Below, one piece after another: positions 1 through 7,713 of a stretch of 14,274 bases of DNA. The stretch's first letter is position 1. Every line of letters begins with the position of its first letter. Origin of the DNA: Actinomycetes bacterium. GTDB taxonomy: Bacteria > Actinomycetota > Acidimicrobiia > Acidimicrobiales > Palsa-688. The DNA is taken from the NCBI GenBank assembly GCA_021827285.1, contig JAKAWM010000015.1:1-14274 (forward strand), given 5' to 3'. A program made the position numbers and the translations under genes. A model generated the notes under the pieces. The model worked only from the letters and a program-made list of their open reading frames with translations. It was not told the DNA's origin and did not search any database.

Positions 1-1214
1 CTGGTGCCCTCGACCAGCGGGCGGGTGAGTGGCGCTCGACCGGCGCCCTCCTCCCCTCCAGCGTCTACACGGTCCAGTACCGGGTAGACGGCGCGAGCGG
101 CCTCAGCGCGGAGGGTTCATCCAGCTTCGAGACGGCCCCACCGGCCGAAGTGGTGACGGCCAGCGTTTTCCCACCCCCCGGTATCCAGGTGGGGGTGGGC
201 CAGCCCATCGTGATCACCTTCTCGCACCCCATCGGCTCGGGCGCCGCCGAACAGGCGGTGCTCTCCCGCTTCACCATCGCCATGAGCCAGCCGGTACCGG
301 GCGGATGGCACTGGTTCAGCCCGGTGGAGCTGCACTTCCGGCCGTCCTCCTACTGGCCCGTGGGGGAACAAGTCCGCCTCTCGGCCGACCTCGACCACTG
401 GGACATAGGTGGCGGAGCGTGGGGGCAGGGCCAGGTTTCGACCGCGTTCGTGGTCGGTGACAGCCATATCTCGACCGTTGATTTGGCTACTCACCAGATG
501 GTAGTGACCGATAACGGCCAGGCCATTTACAGCTGGCCGGTCAGCGCCGGGCGCGCCCAGTACCCAAGCATGGACGGCACCCACATAGTGCTCGACCGGG
601 AGTCCGTGGTGCGGATGGACTCGGCCAGCGTGGGTATCCCGGTGCACTCCCCCAACGGTTACGACGAGCTTGTCTACTGGGACGTCCATATCGCCGACAG
701 TGGGGAGTACGTCCATGCCGCCCCCTGGGACGTCTCCATCCAGGGCTTCCAAAATGTGTCTCACGGCTGCATCAACCTCAGCCCGGCCCGGGCAGAAACG
801 TTCTTCCGCTTCTCGCGGGCAGGCGACATCGTCAATATCGTGAACGGGCCGAGGGCGCCAGTCATGGGCGACCACGGGGTTATCGACTGGTCATTTGGCC
901 CCCCCCTTGTCGAGTGGACGCCCGCCCGGGTCGTAGCCCTCACCTCCCCAGTCACGCTGCTGCCGACCACGACGCTGCCCCCCCCAGCCGGGGCCCCCTA
1001 CTTCGGGCCCACCGTCCCGCCCGCCTCCACCACCACTTCGCCGCCTCCCACCACGCCTGCGACCACGGCAGCTACCAGCACCACGACGACGACCCTTACG
1101 GCCCCGACCACGGCAGCCACCACCACCGCAACATCTGCACCGGTCAGCGCACCCACGGTCAGCGCACCCACGGTCTCCGCCTCACGTCCCGCCAGCTCCA
1201 CCACGAGGGGATAA
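1..1214 (+). CDS. L,D-transpeptidase (Ig-like/YkuD), 5' end cut by window
   Basis: This secreted enzyme makes 3-3 (DAP-DAP) peptidoglycan cross-links or attaches ligands to stem peptides. The frame is open from position 3, so the start and signal peptide lie outside the window; 403 residues are visible (numbered from the codon at 3). Residues 1-48 are the end of a first Ig-like domain. A second Ig-like domain covers about 50-150 (GVGQPIVITFSHP near its start). The YkuD catalytic domain follows, with His238 in VHAAPWD and the motif SHGCINLS carrying nucleophile Cys256. The His-to-Cys spacing of 18 matches LdtMt2 of M. tuberculosis as I recall it. The short Trp-containing C-terminal subdomain (GVIDWSFGPP) is also present. 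About 84 Thr/Pro/Ala-rich residues then run to the TAA stop, an unusual place for such a linker. The gene converges with the minus-strand genes. The family call is firm; the exact substrate is inferred. Confidence 0.93.
   Translation, partial: GALDQRAGEWRSTGALLPSSVYTVQYRVDGASGLSAEGSSSFETAPPAEVVTASVFPPPGIQVGVGQPIVITFSHPIGSGAAEQAVLSRFTIAMSQPVPGGWHWFSPVELHFRPSSYWPVGEQVRLSADLDHWDIGGGAWGQGQVSTAFVVGDSHISTVDLATHQMVVTDNGQAIYSWPVSAGRAQYPSMDGTHIVLDRESVVRMDSASVGIPVHSPNGYDELVYWDVHIADSGEYVHAAPWDVSIQGFQNVSHGCINLSPARAETFFRFSRAGDIVNIVNGPRAPVMGDHGVIDWSFGPPLVEWTPARVVALTSPVTLLPTTTLPPPAGAPYFGPTVPPASTTTSPPPTTPATTAATSTTTTTLTAPTTAATTTATSAPVSAPTVSAPTVSASRPASSTTRG
1142..1171 (+). repeat. 15-bp tandem repeat, 2 copies, in the L,D-transpeptidase tail
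   Basis: The unit ggtcagcgcacccac occurs twice head to tail without mismatch and is followed by a third partial ggtc. It is in frame and encodes the repeated five residues VSAPT near the C-terminus of the Thr/Pro-rich tail. It probably arose by slippage and could change copy number without breaking the frame. Confidence 0.8.
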
Positions 1215-1222
1215 CAGCCGGT

Positions 1223-1250
1223 CCAGCCGAGCTGGGATCGTTGGTCGGCT
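1223..1250. terminator. Possible weak bidirectional terminator between convergent genes
   Basis: The 35-base gap between two convergent stop codons holds two mutually exclusive stems. One is ccagc/gctgg with a 3-base loop (1223-1235). The other is agccga/tcggct with a 14-base loop (1225-1250). Neither strand has a T-tract, so this is not a classical intrinsic terminator. Position is the main argument. Confidence 0.25.
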
Positions 1251-2518
1251 CAGACCATCTCGTGGAGCATCTCGGCCAGAAGTGCTGCCTCGCGGGAGAT
1301 CTCGTCGCTGCGAGAACCGCCCTCAATGGCCGCTTTGAGCGTGTGCCCCTGGCTGCGGACGCGCCACCAGTATGCGTCATCCAAGCCAACGGGCGTCGGC
1401 TGCTCGACTACCCCCACCGAGTCCAGGAACGCTTGCTGGCGCTCGATATCCGCCGGGTCGTTGGCCAGGCGGTCAACCGAGCCAAAGAGCTCTTCGATCA
1501 AGCGATAGCGCGCCTCGTCGTCATCATCGGTCAGGCCGTGCACTTGCTCGAACAGGCCGTCCACCAGCGTTTCGTCCAGCTCAGCCACGGCCAGGTCGGT
1601 CCCGTCCCAGCGATGAGCTACACCCGCTTGCTCAAGCAGCATGGACAGCTCGACCCGCTGCTCGGGCAACCACTCATCCAGCTCGTAGACCAGCTCCCCA
1701 GCCCCTTCTTCTTCCTCCTCGGGCTCGTCCAGCCCGTCGCTCTCCGAAGCGAGGTCGGCGTCTTCGGGGACGAGGTCAGGAGCCAGTTCGCCCCGGCTCG
1801 GCCCGGACCGCCCGCCGCCAGCTAGCTCGAGGGGTCGCCCTTTTTGCTTGGCGGCGGCCTCCAGGCGCGCCCGCCCTCGCTCGGCCTCGGCCTCCGCCTT
1901 CCCCGCGCTCGGAGCGACCAACCGGCAGAGCACCTCAGCCTGATGGCGGATCTCGTCTTCGAGAGCCTCATCCGCGCCCAGGGCGCCGAGCAGGCGCCTG
2001 GTTACCCGCCCCACCGCCGCCAGCTCGTCCTCGTCCAGGCCAGGGAGGTAATCGAGGGTAAAGACCGATGCCGATGCTTCGCCGATGTCCACATCTGCCT
2101 GCATATCCGTCGGGTCGTCGCGCAGACGGCCGGCCGCGTCGTATAGATCCTGGCCGACCCGGCTCTCAGCCGGACGAGATCCGGCTCCTTCGACCAGCTC
2201 GCCTTCCTCGGCCGCCTCGGAGCCCTCACCCGTGACCTCGGCCACGATGGCATCGACCTCGGCCTCATCGACCGATAGGACGACCAGCTCCTCTTCCTCG
2301 AACCGGTGACTCACACCGCGGTCGATCAAGGCTTCGATGAGCCGACCCCTCGTCTCGTCGTCCCATTGATCGAGGCGGTAGCCGACCTCGTCGTCGTCAG
2401 GGCCAGACTCCAGCTCGGGCAGGGGGGACGGCACAAGCCGCTCGCCACAGGCGTGGCACCGGCCGCGGCTACCGACTTCATAACCACAGGTCGGGCAATA
2501 CCAAACTTTCCGGCTCAT
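1250..2518 (-). CDS. Zinc-ribbon protein with internally duplicated three-part unit, unknown function
   Basis: I do not recognise a named family for this 422-residue acidic protein. The N-terminus carries a zinc ribbon, Cys8-x2-Cys11-x9-Cys21-x2-Cys24. The rest is two copies of one arrangement. Module 1 (about 46-96 and 276-328) has the pattern Y-x-LD-x-W, then GV-x-HR, then DE-x-x-VD. Module 2 (about 124-147 and 343-366) has RL-x-(D/N)DP-x-D. Module 3 (about 162-201 and 379-421) has DEI followed by a Leu-rich helix. The two halves are joined by a charged linker (about 203-273) with a Glu run. No signal peptide or membrane segment is visible, so it is probably cytoplasmic. The ATG start is set by GAGGAG six bases upstream. 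The start overlaps the FAD-oxidoreductase stop as ATGA, so the two are probably translationally coupled. It may be a binding or regulatory protein, but that is a guess. Confidence 0.8.
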   Translation of the reverse strand: MSRKVWYCPTCGYEVGSRGRCHACGERLVPSPLPELESGPDDDEVGYRLDQWDDETRGRLIEALIDRGVSHRFEEEELVVLSVDEAEVDAIVAEVTGEGSEAAEEGELVEGAGSRPAESRVGQDLYDAAGRLRDDPTDMQADVDIGEASASVFTLDYLPGLDEDELAAVGRVTRRLLGALGADEALEDEIRHQAEVLCRLVAPSAGKAEAEAERGRARLEAAAKQKGRPLELAGGGRSGPSRGELAPDLVPEDADLASESDGLDEPEEEEEGAGELVYELDEWLPEQRVELSMLLEQAGVAHRWDGTDLAVAELDETLVDGLFEQVHGLTDDDDEARYRLIEELFGSVDRLANDPADIERQQAFLDSVGVVEQPTPVGLDDAYWWRVRSQGHTLKAAIEGGSRSDEISREAALLAEMLHEMV

Positions 2519-4101
2519 ACTGGTCTCCTCGTCGCTCCGAGACCGGCCCGCTTGGGTAGGACCGGGGCTTCCCGACCGGAGCCACCTAAACGGGGCTCGG
2601 GACCGTTGCCGCGGCGGCCCGCTTCGGACGGCACGTTCAGCTCTTCGTGGTACTCCTCTTCGACGTTGACCGACCAGGTGTCGTACGAAGCGCCAAGCAG
2701 GTTTTCCACCGTCAGCATGGCGGTGTACATCGAGTGGTCCTGGTTGTTGTAGCGGTGCATGCCGTTGCGCCCCACGGGGTGCACATTGGGGACCTCGGCT
2801 TCGAGCCACTTACGGATGGTCTGCACGTTTTCCTTGTAGTCAGCGTCGTAGTACGGGTATGCCTTGGGCATACGTACCACGTAGCCTGCCTGCACGTCTC
2901 CTGGCCGAGCAAGCCCGAGCTGGCCGACCTCCTGCTTGGCCAACTCGACGAGGGCGTCATCCGGCATCGACCAGGTCGTATCGCCCTCGAAGACAAAGTA
3001 CTCCAGGCCCAGGCACGTACGCCCTTCCTTCACCATGAAAGGTGACCAGCGGCCAAAGTTCTGCACCCTTCCAACCTTTACCCCGGGGTCGTGCACATAG
3101 ACCCAGTTGTCGGGGAAGCTGGCGCTCTCGGGTACCACCAGAGCCACCGTAAGGTGGTCACGGTAGTGCAGGCCCTTAGCTGCCGCCTGCACCTCGGGCG
3201 GGGCTGGCGGAGCCATGGCCGCCACCAGCGCAGACAGCGGCATGCTGGAGATCACGGCAGCGGCGCGGCGCTCGACGGGAGCCCCTTGCACCAGGGACTC
3301 GACGGCCACCGCCCGGCCGCCCTCCCGGCGGATCTTGGTCACGGGGGTACCGAGGACGACCTGGCTGCCGGCCGACTCCACCAACTGGCAGCAGCGTTCC
3401 CACATCATGCCTGGTCCCAGTCGTGGGTACTCGAACCGGTCGATAAGAGTCGTTATTTCGCGTTGCCCTTTCTTTGGGAAAAGAGCGTTCTTGACGGCAT
3501 TAGTGAGGTTTAGGTTCTTTATCCGCTGTGCCGCCCAGTCGGCTTGGAGCTCGGTGGCTGGATAACCCCAGACTTTCTCGGTATAAGTCTTGAAGAAATG
3601 CCTGTACAGCCGCCAACCAAAACGCGCCGCGACCCAACCCTCGAACGTGGTCTGGTCTGCGGGTGGGCGTAGGCGCGACCAGCCATAGGAGAGGCCGCAG
3701 CGCAACGACTCGAAAAAACCAAGATTTCGCAAGGCGTTCAGCGGCTTCAGCGGATAGTCGTAGAACTTGCCTTGGTAGTAGATACGGCTCATCCGGGGCC
3801 GGGTCATAAAGTCCTCACCGGGGAGTATCTCGTGCCAGAAGTCCTCAACCACCCTGACTTTGGTGAAAAAACGGTGACCACCAATATCAAACCGCCATCC
3901 GTCGTGCTCCACCGTCCGGCTGATGCCACCCACCACGGTATCTGCCTCCAGTACCGTGCAGCTCTTGCCTCTCCTGGCCAGCTCGTAGGCCGCGGTGAGG
4001 CCCGCCGGACCGGCCCCAATGACCACCACCTGGCCGGCGTCGTCAGTGGAGGGCTCCAGACCGGGCACCAGGATGTTCGGGCTTGGGTCAGTCAAAGGCA
4101 C
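2515..4101 (-). CDS. NAD(P)/FAD-dependent oxidoreductase, UDP-galactopyranose-mutase-like
   Basis: This is a 528-residue flavoprotein of the amine-oxidase / UDP-galactopyranose mutase (UGM)-like superfamily. The N-terminal Rossmann motif VVVIGAGPAGLTAAYE (25-40) and Glu52 bind the ADP part of FAD. GGISRT (58-63) and IGGHRFFTK (73-81) follow, the latter resembling the GPHIFHT segment of UGM. IYYQGKFYDYPL (107-118) also recalls UGM's GRVYNYPF region. The C-terminal FAD segment is GMHRYNNQDHSMYTAM (447-462). The last 40 residues (Gly/Pro/Arg-rich) look disordered. The start is GTG with GAGGAG four bases upstream; only 8 bases separate it from the preceding glycosyltransferase stop. The stop overlaps the next gene by 4 bases. 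The substrate is unknown: a nucleotide sugar, glycolipid or polyprenyl compound is plausible from context. True UGM activity is not shown. Confidence 0.88.
   Translation of the reverse strand: MPLTDPSPNILVPGLEPSTDDAGQVVVIGAGPAGLTAAYELARRGKSCTVLEADTVVGGISRTVEHDGWRFDIGGHRFFTKVRVVEDFWHEILPGEDFMTRPRMSRIYYQGKFYDYPLKPLNALRNLGFFESLRCGLSYGWSRLRPPADQTTFEGWVAARFGWRLYRHFFKTYTEKVWGYPATELQADWAAQRIKNLNLTNAVKNALFPKKGQREITTLIDRFEYPRLGPGMMWERCCQLVESAGSQVVLGTPVTKIRREGGRAVAVESLVQGAPVERRAAAVISSMPLSALVAAMAPPAPPEVQAAAKGLHYRDHLTVALVVPESASFPDNWVYVHDPGVKVGRVQNFGRWSPFMVKEGRTCLGLEYFVFEGDTTWSMPDDALVELAKQEVGQLGLARPGDVQAGYVVRMPKAYPYYDADYKENVQTIRKWLEAEVPNVHPVGRNGMHRYNNQDHSMYTAMLTVENLLGASYDTWSVNVEEEYHEELNVPSEAGRRGNGPEPRLGGSGREAPVLPKRAGLGATRRPV
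2525..2530 (-). promoter_or_regulatory. Ribosome binding site of the zinc-ribbon gene
   Basis: GAGGAG lies six bases before the ATG at 2518, within the last codons of the FAD-oxidoreductase gene. It selects this ATG over in-frame upstream starts inside the neighbouring gene. Confidence 0.75.
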
Positions 4102-4105
4102 TGCT

Positions 4106-4111
4106 CTCCTC
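4106..4111 (-). promoter_or_regulatory. Ribosome binding site of the FAD-oxidoreductase gene
   Basis: GAGGAG lies four bases before the GTG at 4101 and overlaps the TGA stop of the upstream glycosyltransferase (4112-4110). This supports coupled translation of the pair and the GTG start. Confidence 0.7.
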
Positions 4112-5807
4112 AGCTCCGGAACTGTTCCAAGTTCTCGTACTCGTAATAGCGTGGGTTAGCCTTGATCACCGGCTCGCCCCCCGGGCGCCACATCTGGAAC
4201 CAGCTGGCCAGGTTGCCGCAGTCACTTCCAAAGCCCTTGTACCCGTCGCGCCAAACCAACCACAGCGTGTTCTGGGGGCTCAACTGGGAGAATACTTCTT
4301 GGGCGAACGTCCCGACATCGGTATGGCGGATGACAGAGACGTAGTTCACCCAGTCAACTCTGTCCGGGCCGGTCATGCGGGGGAAGGTCAACTGGGTGAC
4401 CCGCGGGACTTTGAGCAGCCGGGACACCGCGGGGCCAAGCTGGTCGGGACAGTAAACAACCACGTCACCCGGCTGGGCTTCTACGTTCAGGACATCGGCC
4501 ACCTGGACTGCTTGAGCCCGGGGCTGAGCCCCCTGCAACTGGGCGGAGAACAAACCCGCCATGCAGGCCACGGCAAGGATGGCGGAGGTAACCTTGGGCG
4601 AGGCGAAGGTAGTCAAGCCCAGCGAGCAGAGCAGCACGAACAGGGGGAAGACGACGGCAATGTAGCGGCTGTCGAAGGCCGCTCCGGTCACCATGCCGGC
4701 CGCCACGGCCAGGGAAAGGGTACCGACAACGAGCAGGCCAACTTCCCTGGCCCGGGGCTGGACCCGCAGCTCCACCACCACACTGGAAGCCTTGGGGCCG
4801 AGGTGGGCAAACAGGGCCAACCCCACCAGAATGAACAACACGTAGGTGAGCAAGGCACCCCACCCGCCTGGGCCGGCAAAGAGACTGAAGACCCCGAGCA
4901 GGTTCTCAGGACCGGGTGGACTGGACCACGGCGTCCCAGTGTGGCGTACCTGGTAGACGAAAACCGGCGACCAGGGCAGCCAAAGAAGCACACCCCCGCA
5001 CAGGGCCCAGAAAACCCTGCGTGCGGCCCCCGTCGCCGATCGCGGGTCGGTATTCGGGCCGCCCCGTGACTCGCGCCTCCACCTCCACAACACCCAGGCT
5101 CCGCCCACGGCGACGAGATAGAGGTCCCAGTAGTGCGTGTACATGAGGACGGCGGTGAGCGCGCTCAGGACCGCAAGACGGCCACGGGTCGGCTGCTCGG
5201 TAGCCCTCGCCAGCGCCAAGTACCAGGCAACGGCCTCCAGCGCCATGAGGGAGTAAGGACGGGTATCGGTGGCGTAGTAGATCGCCCAAGCGGAACGTGC
5301 GGCGAGGAGCAGGGCAGCCCAGGCCATGCGCCTGCCGCCCAGGCGTAGCCCGGTGAACCACAAAAGAGGCAGGGTGGCAACGGAGAAGATGCCAGACAGG
5401 GCCCTGACGGCGAAGTCTCCCTGGCCAAACAGGAGCATCCAGTAGTGGAGCATCAAGTAGTAAAGGGGAGGAGATCCGTCCTGCAGCAACGCTCCGGGCA
5501 ACTTGAGAAGGGTCAACTTGGAGATGTTGACCGACAGTGCTTCGTCCAGCCACAGCCCGCTTGGCGCCAGAAAACGGCCCGCAGTCCCGGCAATGACCAC
5601 CACCGCCGCCGCCATGACGCCCGCTCTCGCCCACGTCATCTTGAGTGGCCGCGGAGGGAAGAAACGATGGCGCGGGGCTGCCCTGACAATCAGGGGATCG
5701 GTGGCTGAAGGAGCTGAGCGCACCTCCTCCGGCAGCGTGGCTTCGTTTGTCGGTTGCCGCGGCGTGCGTTCAGCTGGGAGCAGGGGTTGCTGCGACAAGC
5801 GAGCCAA
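4110..5807 (-). CDS. GT-C fold membrane glycosyltransferase (family 39 / ArnT-like)
   Basis: This 565-residue polytopic protein probably transfers a sugar from a polyprenyl-phosphate donor on the outer face of the membrane. After a Pro-rich cytoplasmic N-terminus (about 1-57) comes a first membrane helix (about 61-80). The acidic motif WLDEA (86-90) follows it, where GT-C enzymes keep their catalytic Asp/Glu. DGSPPLYYLMLHYW (110-123) and YATDTRPYSL (178-187) are typical of the PMT/GT39-like families. About nine more hydrophobic segments reach to about residue 422, including FDSRYIAVVFPLF (378-390). The last 140 residues are soluble and probably extracytoplasmic. The start is TTG with GGAGG four bases upstream; no ATG or GTG lies between the upstream in-frame stop and this codon. 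It sits 63 bases after atpC and 8 bases before the FAD enzyme. The acceptor is unknown; protein, lipid or polysaccharide are all possible. Confidence 0.88.
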   Translation of the reverse strand: MARLSQQPLLPAERTPRQPTNEATLPEEVRSAPSATDPLIVRAAPRHRFFPPRPLKMTWARAGVMAAAVVVIAGTAGRFLAPSGLWLDEALSVNISKLTLLKLPGALLQDGSPPLYYLMLHYWMLLFGQGDFAVRALSGIFSVATLPLLWFTGLRLGGRRMAWAALLLAARSAWAIYYATDTRPYSLMALEAVAWYLALARATEQPTRGRLAVLSALTAVLMYTHYWDLYLVAVGGAWVLWRWRRESRGGPNTDPRSATGAARRVFWALCGGVLLWLPWSPVFVYQVRHTGTPWSSPPGPENLLGVFSLFAGPGGWGALLTYVLFILVGLALFAHLGPKASSVVVELRVQPRAREVGLLVVGTLSLAVAAGMVTGAAFDSRYIAVVFPLFVLLCSLGLTTFASPKVTSAILAVACMAGLFSAQLQGAQPRAQAVQVADVLNVEAQPGDVVVYCPDQLGPAVSRLLKVPRVTQLTFPRMTGPDRVDWVNYVSVIRHTDVGTFAQEVFSQLSPQNTLWLVWRDGYKGFGSDCGNLASWFQMWRPGGEPVIKANPRYYEYENLEQFRS

Positions 5808-5811
5808 AGGG

Positions 5812-5816
5812 CCTCC
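5812..5816 (-). promoter_or_regulatory. Ribosome binding site for a TTG start
   Basis: GGAGG lies four bases before TTG at 5807. It is the best support for the rare TTG start of the glycosyltransferase. The 63-base gap to atpC has a short AT-rich patch (TAATTTATC on the minus strand, near 5829-5837) that could be part of a promoter. I see no convincing -35 box and no terminator. Confidence 0.6.
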
Positions 5817-5870
5817 GTAGGTACTAGCGATAAATTACGGCGGTCGCCATCTGCTACACAGTAGGCGGTC

Positions 5871-6203
5871 TTATGGACGGCCTGCAGAGCGGCAGGTCAC
5901 GACCACCTTATTGTTGTGTACCTCCACAAGGCCACCTTCCACCTCGAAACGAAGCTCGCGCCCGTGCCCCTCGCCACTACCAGCTTGGAGTGGGCCAGGT
6001 TGGGTGCCGGGGCCCTGAGCCTGCCCTGGCGCTGCATCCGGGCCCACGATGCGAACGGTACCCGCTTCGAGCAACCCAACAAAGGCCATGTGGTTGGCCA
6101 GGAAGGCGATATCTCCCTCCGATGTGCGGCAGACCACCATTTCGGCCTGACCGGAGTAAAGCGCACCGTCCGGGGCGACCAGTTCGACCTGGGTCGTGGC
6201 CAC
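5871..6203 (-). CDS. atpC: ATP synthase epsilon subunit, lacking the C-terminal hairpin
   Basis: This is the F1 central-stalk subunit that joins gamma to the c-ring and, in two-domain forms, can block ATP hydrolysis. The 110 residues cover only the N-terminal beta-sandwich. VELVAPDGALYSG (6-18) opens the domain, GDIAFLANHMAFVGLLEAG (30-48) is the typical centre, and LRFEVEGGLVEVHNNKVVV (84-102) forms the last strands. A Pro/Gly/Gln-rich insertion of about 25 residues (55-82) interrupts the sandwich between strands. The protein ends eight residues after the last strand, so the usual C-terminal helical hairpin is absent. Only 63 bases follow before the next gene, so the hairpin is not hidden in another frame. 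The start is GTG, six bases after the atpD stop, with a weak ribosome site. Family certain; the single-domain form is seen directly. Confidence 0.93.
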   Translation of the reverse strand: MATTQVELVAPDGALYSGQAEMVVCRTSEGDIAFLANHMAFVGLLEAGTVRIVGPDAAPGQAQGPGTQPGPLQAGSGEGHGRELRFEVEGGLVEVHNNKVVVTCRSAGRP

Positions 6204-6209
6204 GCCTGC

Positions 6210-7697
6210 TCAGGCCCCCTGTTGCAGCTCGCGGGCTTTGGCCATAGCGCTCTCCGCCCCGCCCACGCCGAAGAAGGCCTGCTCGGGAAGCTTGTCCAGC
6301 TCGCCGTTGACCAGGGCTTCAAAGGACTCAACCGTCTCCGAAACCGGGACGTAGACACCCTTCTGCCCAGTGAAGGCTTCGGCCACGAACAGCGGCTGCG
6401 ACAAGAAGCGCTGGATCTTGCGCGCCCGCAGGACGATGGTACGGTCCTCTTCGGACAGCTCGTCCATCCCGAGGATGGCGATGATGTCCTGCAGTTCCCG
6501 GTTGCGCTGGAGGACCTGCTGCACTTTGCGCGCGACCTGGTAATGCCTGTCCCCCACCACTTCGGGCGCCAGGATGTTGGAGGTTGAGGCCAGCGGGTCA
6601 ACCGCCGGGTAAATGCCGATGGCGGCGATCTCGCGTGACAGTTCGGTCGTAGCGTCCAGGTGCGTGAAGGTGGTGAAGGGGGCCGGGTCGGTGTAGTCGT
6701 CTGCCGGCACGTAGACAGCCTGCACTGAGGTGATCGAGTGCCCCCTGGTCGAGGTGATCCTCTCTTGTAACTCGCCCATCTCGTCCGCCAGGGTGGGCTG
6801 GTAGCCCACGGCCGAGGGCATCCGGCCGAGCAGCGTGGACACCTCGGATCCCGCCTGCACGAAGCGGAAGATGTTGTCGATGAACAGAAGTACGTCCTGG
6901 TTGCGTACGTCGCGGAAGTACTCGGCCATGGTCAAGGCAGAAAGACCGACGCGCAAGCGTACGCCGGGGGGCTCGTCCATCTGGCCGTAGACCAGCGCCG
7001 CCCGTTTCAGGACACCGGACTCTTTCATCTCGAGCCAGAGGTCGTTGCCTTCGCGAGTGCGTTCCCCGACACCTCCGAACACTGACACACCGCCGTGCTG
7101 TTCGGCGACACGGTGGATCATCTCCAGGATCAGTACTGTCTTGCCTACGCCGGCGCCCCCAAAAAGGCCGATCTTTCCGCCTTGTACGTAGGTCTCTGGC
7201 AGGTCGATAACCTTGATACCGGTCTCGAACATCTCCGACTTGGGCTCCAAGGCGTCGAATTCGGGGGGCGGGCGATGTATTTCCCAGCGATCGTCCACGT
7301 CCGCCAGCGGTTCGGAGTCGAGCACCTCACCCATCACGTTGAAGACGTGGCCGAGGACGGCGTCACCAACCGGGACCGTTATGCCCCTGCCCGTGTTGCG
7401 GACCAGGGCACCTCGGCGCAACCCGTCAGTAGGGCGCAGGCAGATGCAGCGCACCCGGCCGTCGCCTATCTGGAGGGCGACCTCGGCGACAACCGTGGTG
7501 CGTTGGCCCTCGAGCTCGATGTCCATTTCGACTGCGTAGTTCAGGTCGGGCAAAGCGTCGGGCGGGAACTCGACGTCAACTACTGGCCCGGCGATGGCAA
7601 CCACCCGGCCGTCGCGAAGGGCGCCATCGGGCCCCTGCCCGGGGGCAGGATCCTTGGCGAGATTTGTCTTAGTGGTCCCGGTGGTCGCTGTGCTCAC
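6210..7697 (-). CDS. atpD: ATP synthase beta subunit
   Basis: This is the catalytic subunit of F1, making ATP from ADP and phosphate on the cytoplasmic side. It has 495 residues. Walker A is GGAGVGKT (180-187) and the catalytic Glu is in GER (Glu212). Walker B is LLFIDN (270-275, Asp274), and DELSEED (412-418) is the lever contacting gamma. SITSVQAVYVPADDYTDPAP (321-340) is the conserved loop. I place the start at GTG 7697, sixteen bases after the atpG stop with GGAG five bases upstream; longer in-frame forms would run back into atpG. The N-terminus therefore has about 28 Thr/Gly-rich residues before the first beta-barrel strand, somewhat longer than usual. No missing catalytic residues. Confidence 0.98.
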   Translation of the reverse strand: MSTATTGTTKTNLAKDPAPGQGPDGALRDGRVVAIAGPVVDVEFPPDALPDLNYAVEMDIELEGQRTTVVAEVALQIGDGRVRCICLRPTDGLRRGALVRNTGRGITVPVGDAVLGHVFNVMGEVLDSEPLADVDDRWEIHRPPPEFDALEPKSEMFETGIKVIDLPETYVQGGKIGLFGGAGVGKTVLILEMIHRVAEQHGGVSVFGGVGERTREGNDLWLEMKESGVLKRAALVYGQMDEPPGVRLRVGLSALTMAEYFRDVRNQDVLLFIDNIFRFVQAGSEVSTLLGRMPSAVGYQPTLADEMGELQERITSTRGHSITSVQAVYVPADDYTDPAPFTTFTHLDATTELSREIAAIGIYPAVDPLASTSNILAPEVVGDRHYQVARKVQQVLQRNRELQDIIAILGMDELSEEDRTIVLRARKIQRFLSQPLFVAEAFTGQKGVYVPVSETVESFEALVNGELDKLPEQAFFGVGGAESAMAKARELQQGA

Positions 7698-7702
7698 GTT
7701 TG

Positions 7703-7706
7703 CTCC
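7703..7706 (-). promoter_or_regulatory. Ribosome binding site deciding the atpD start
   Basis: GGAG lies five bases before GTG 7697 in the 16-base atpG-atpD gap. It argues against the longer in-frame reading that would overlap the end of atpG by more than 100 bases. Confidence 0.65.
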
Positions 7707-7713
7707 AACCCTT

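Noticed and set aside
5871..6203. Epsilon truncated by a frameshift
   Set aside because: The other frames downstream of 5871 do not encode a helical hairpin, and only 63 bases remain before the next gene, too few for about 45 residues.
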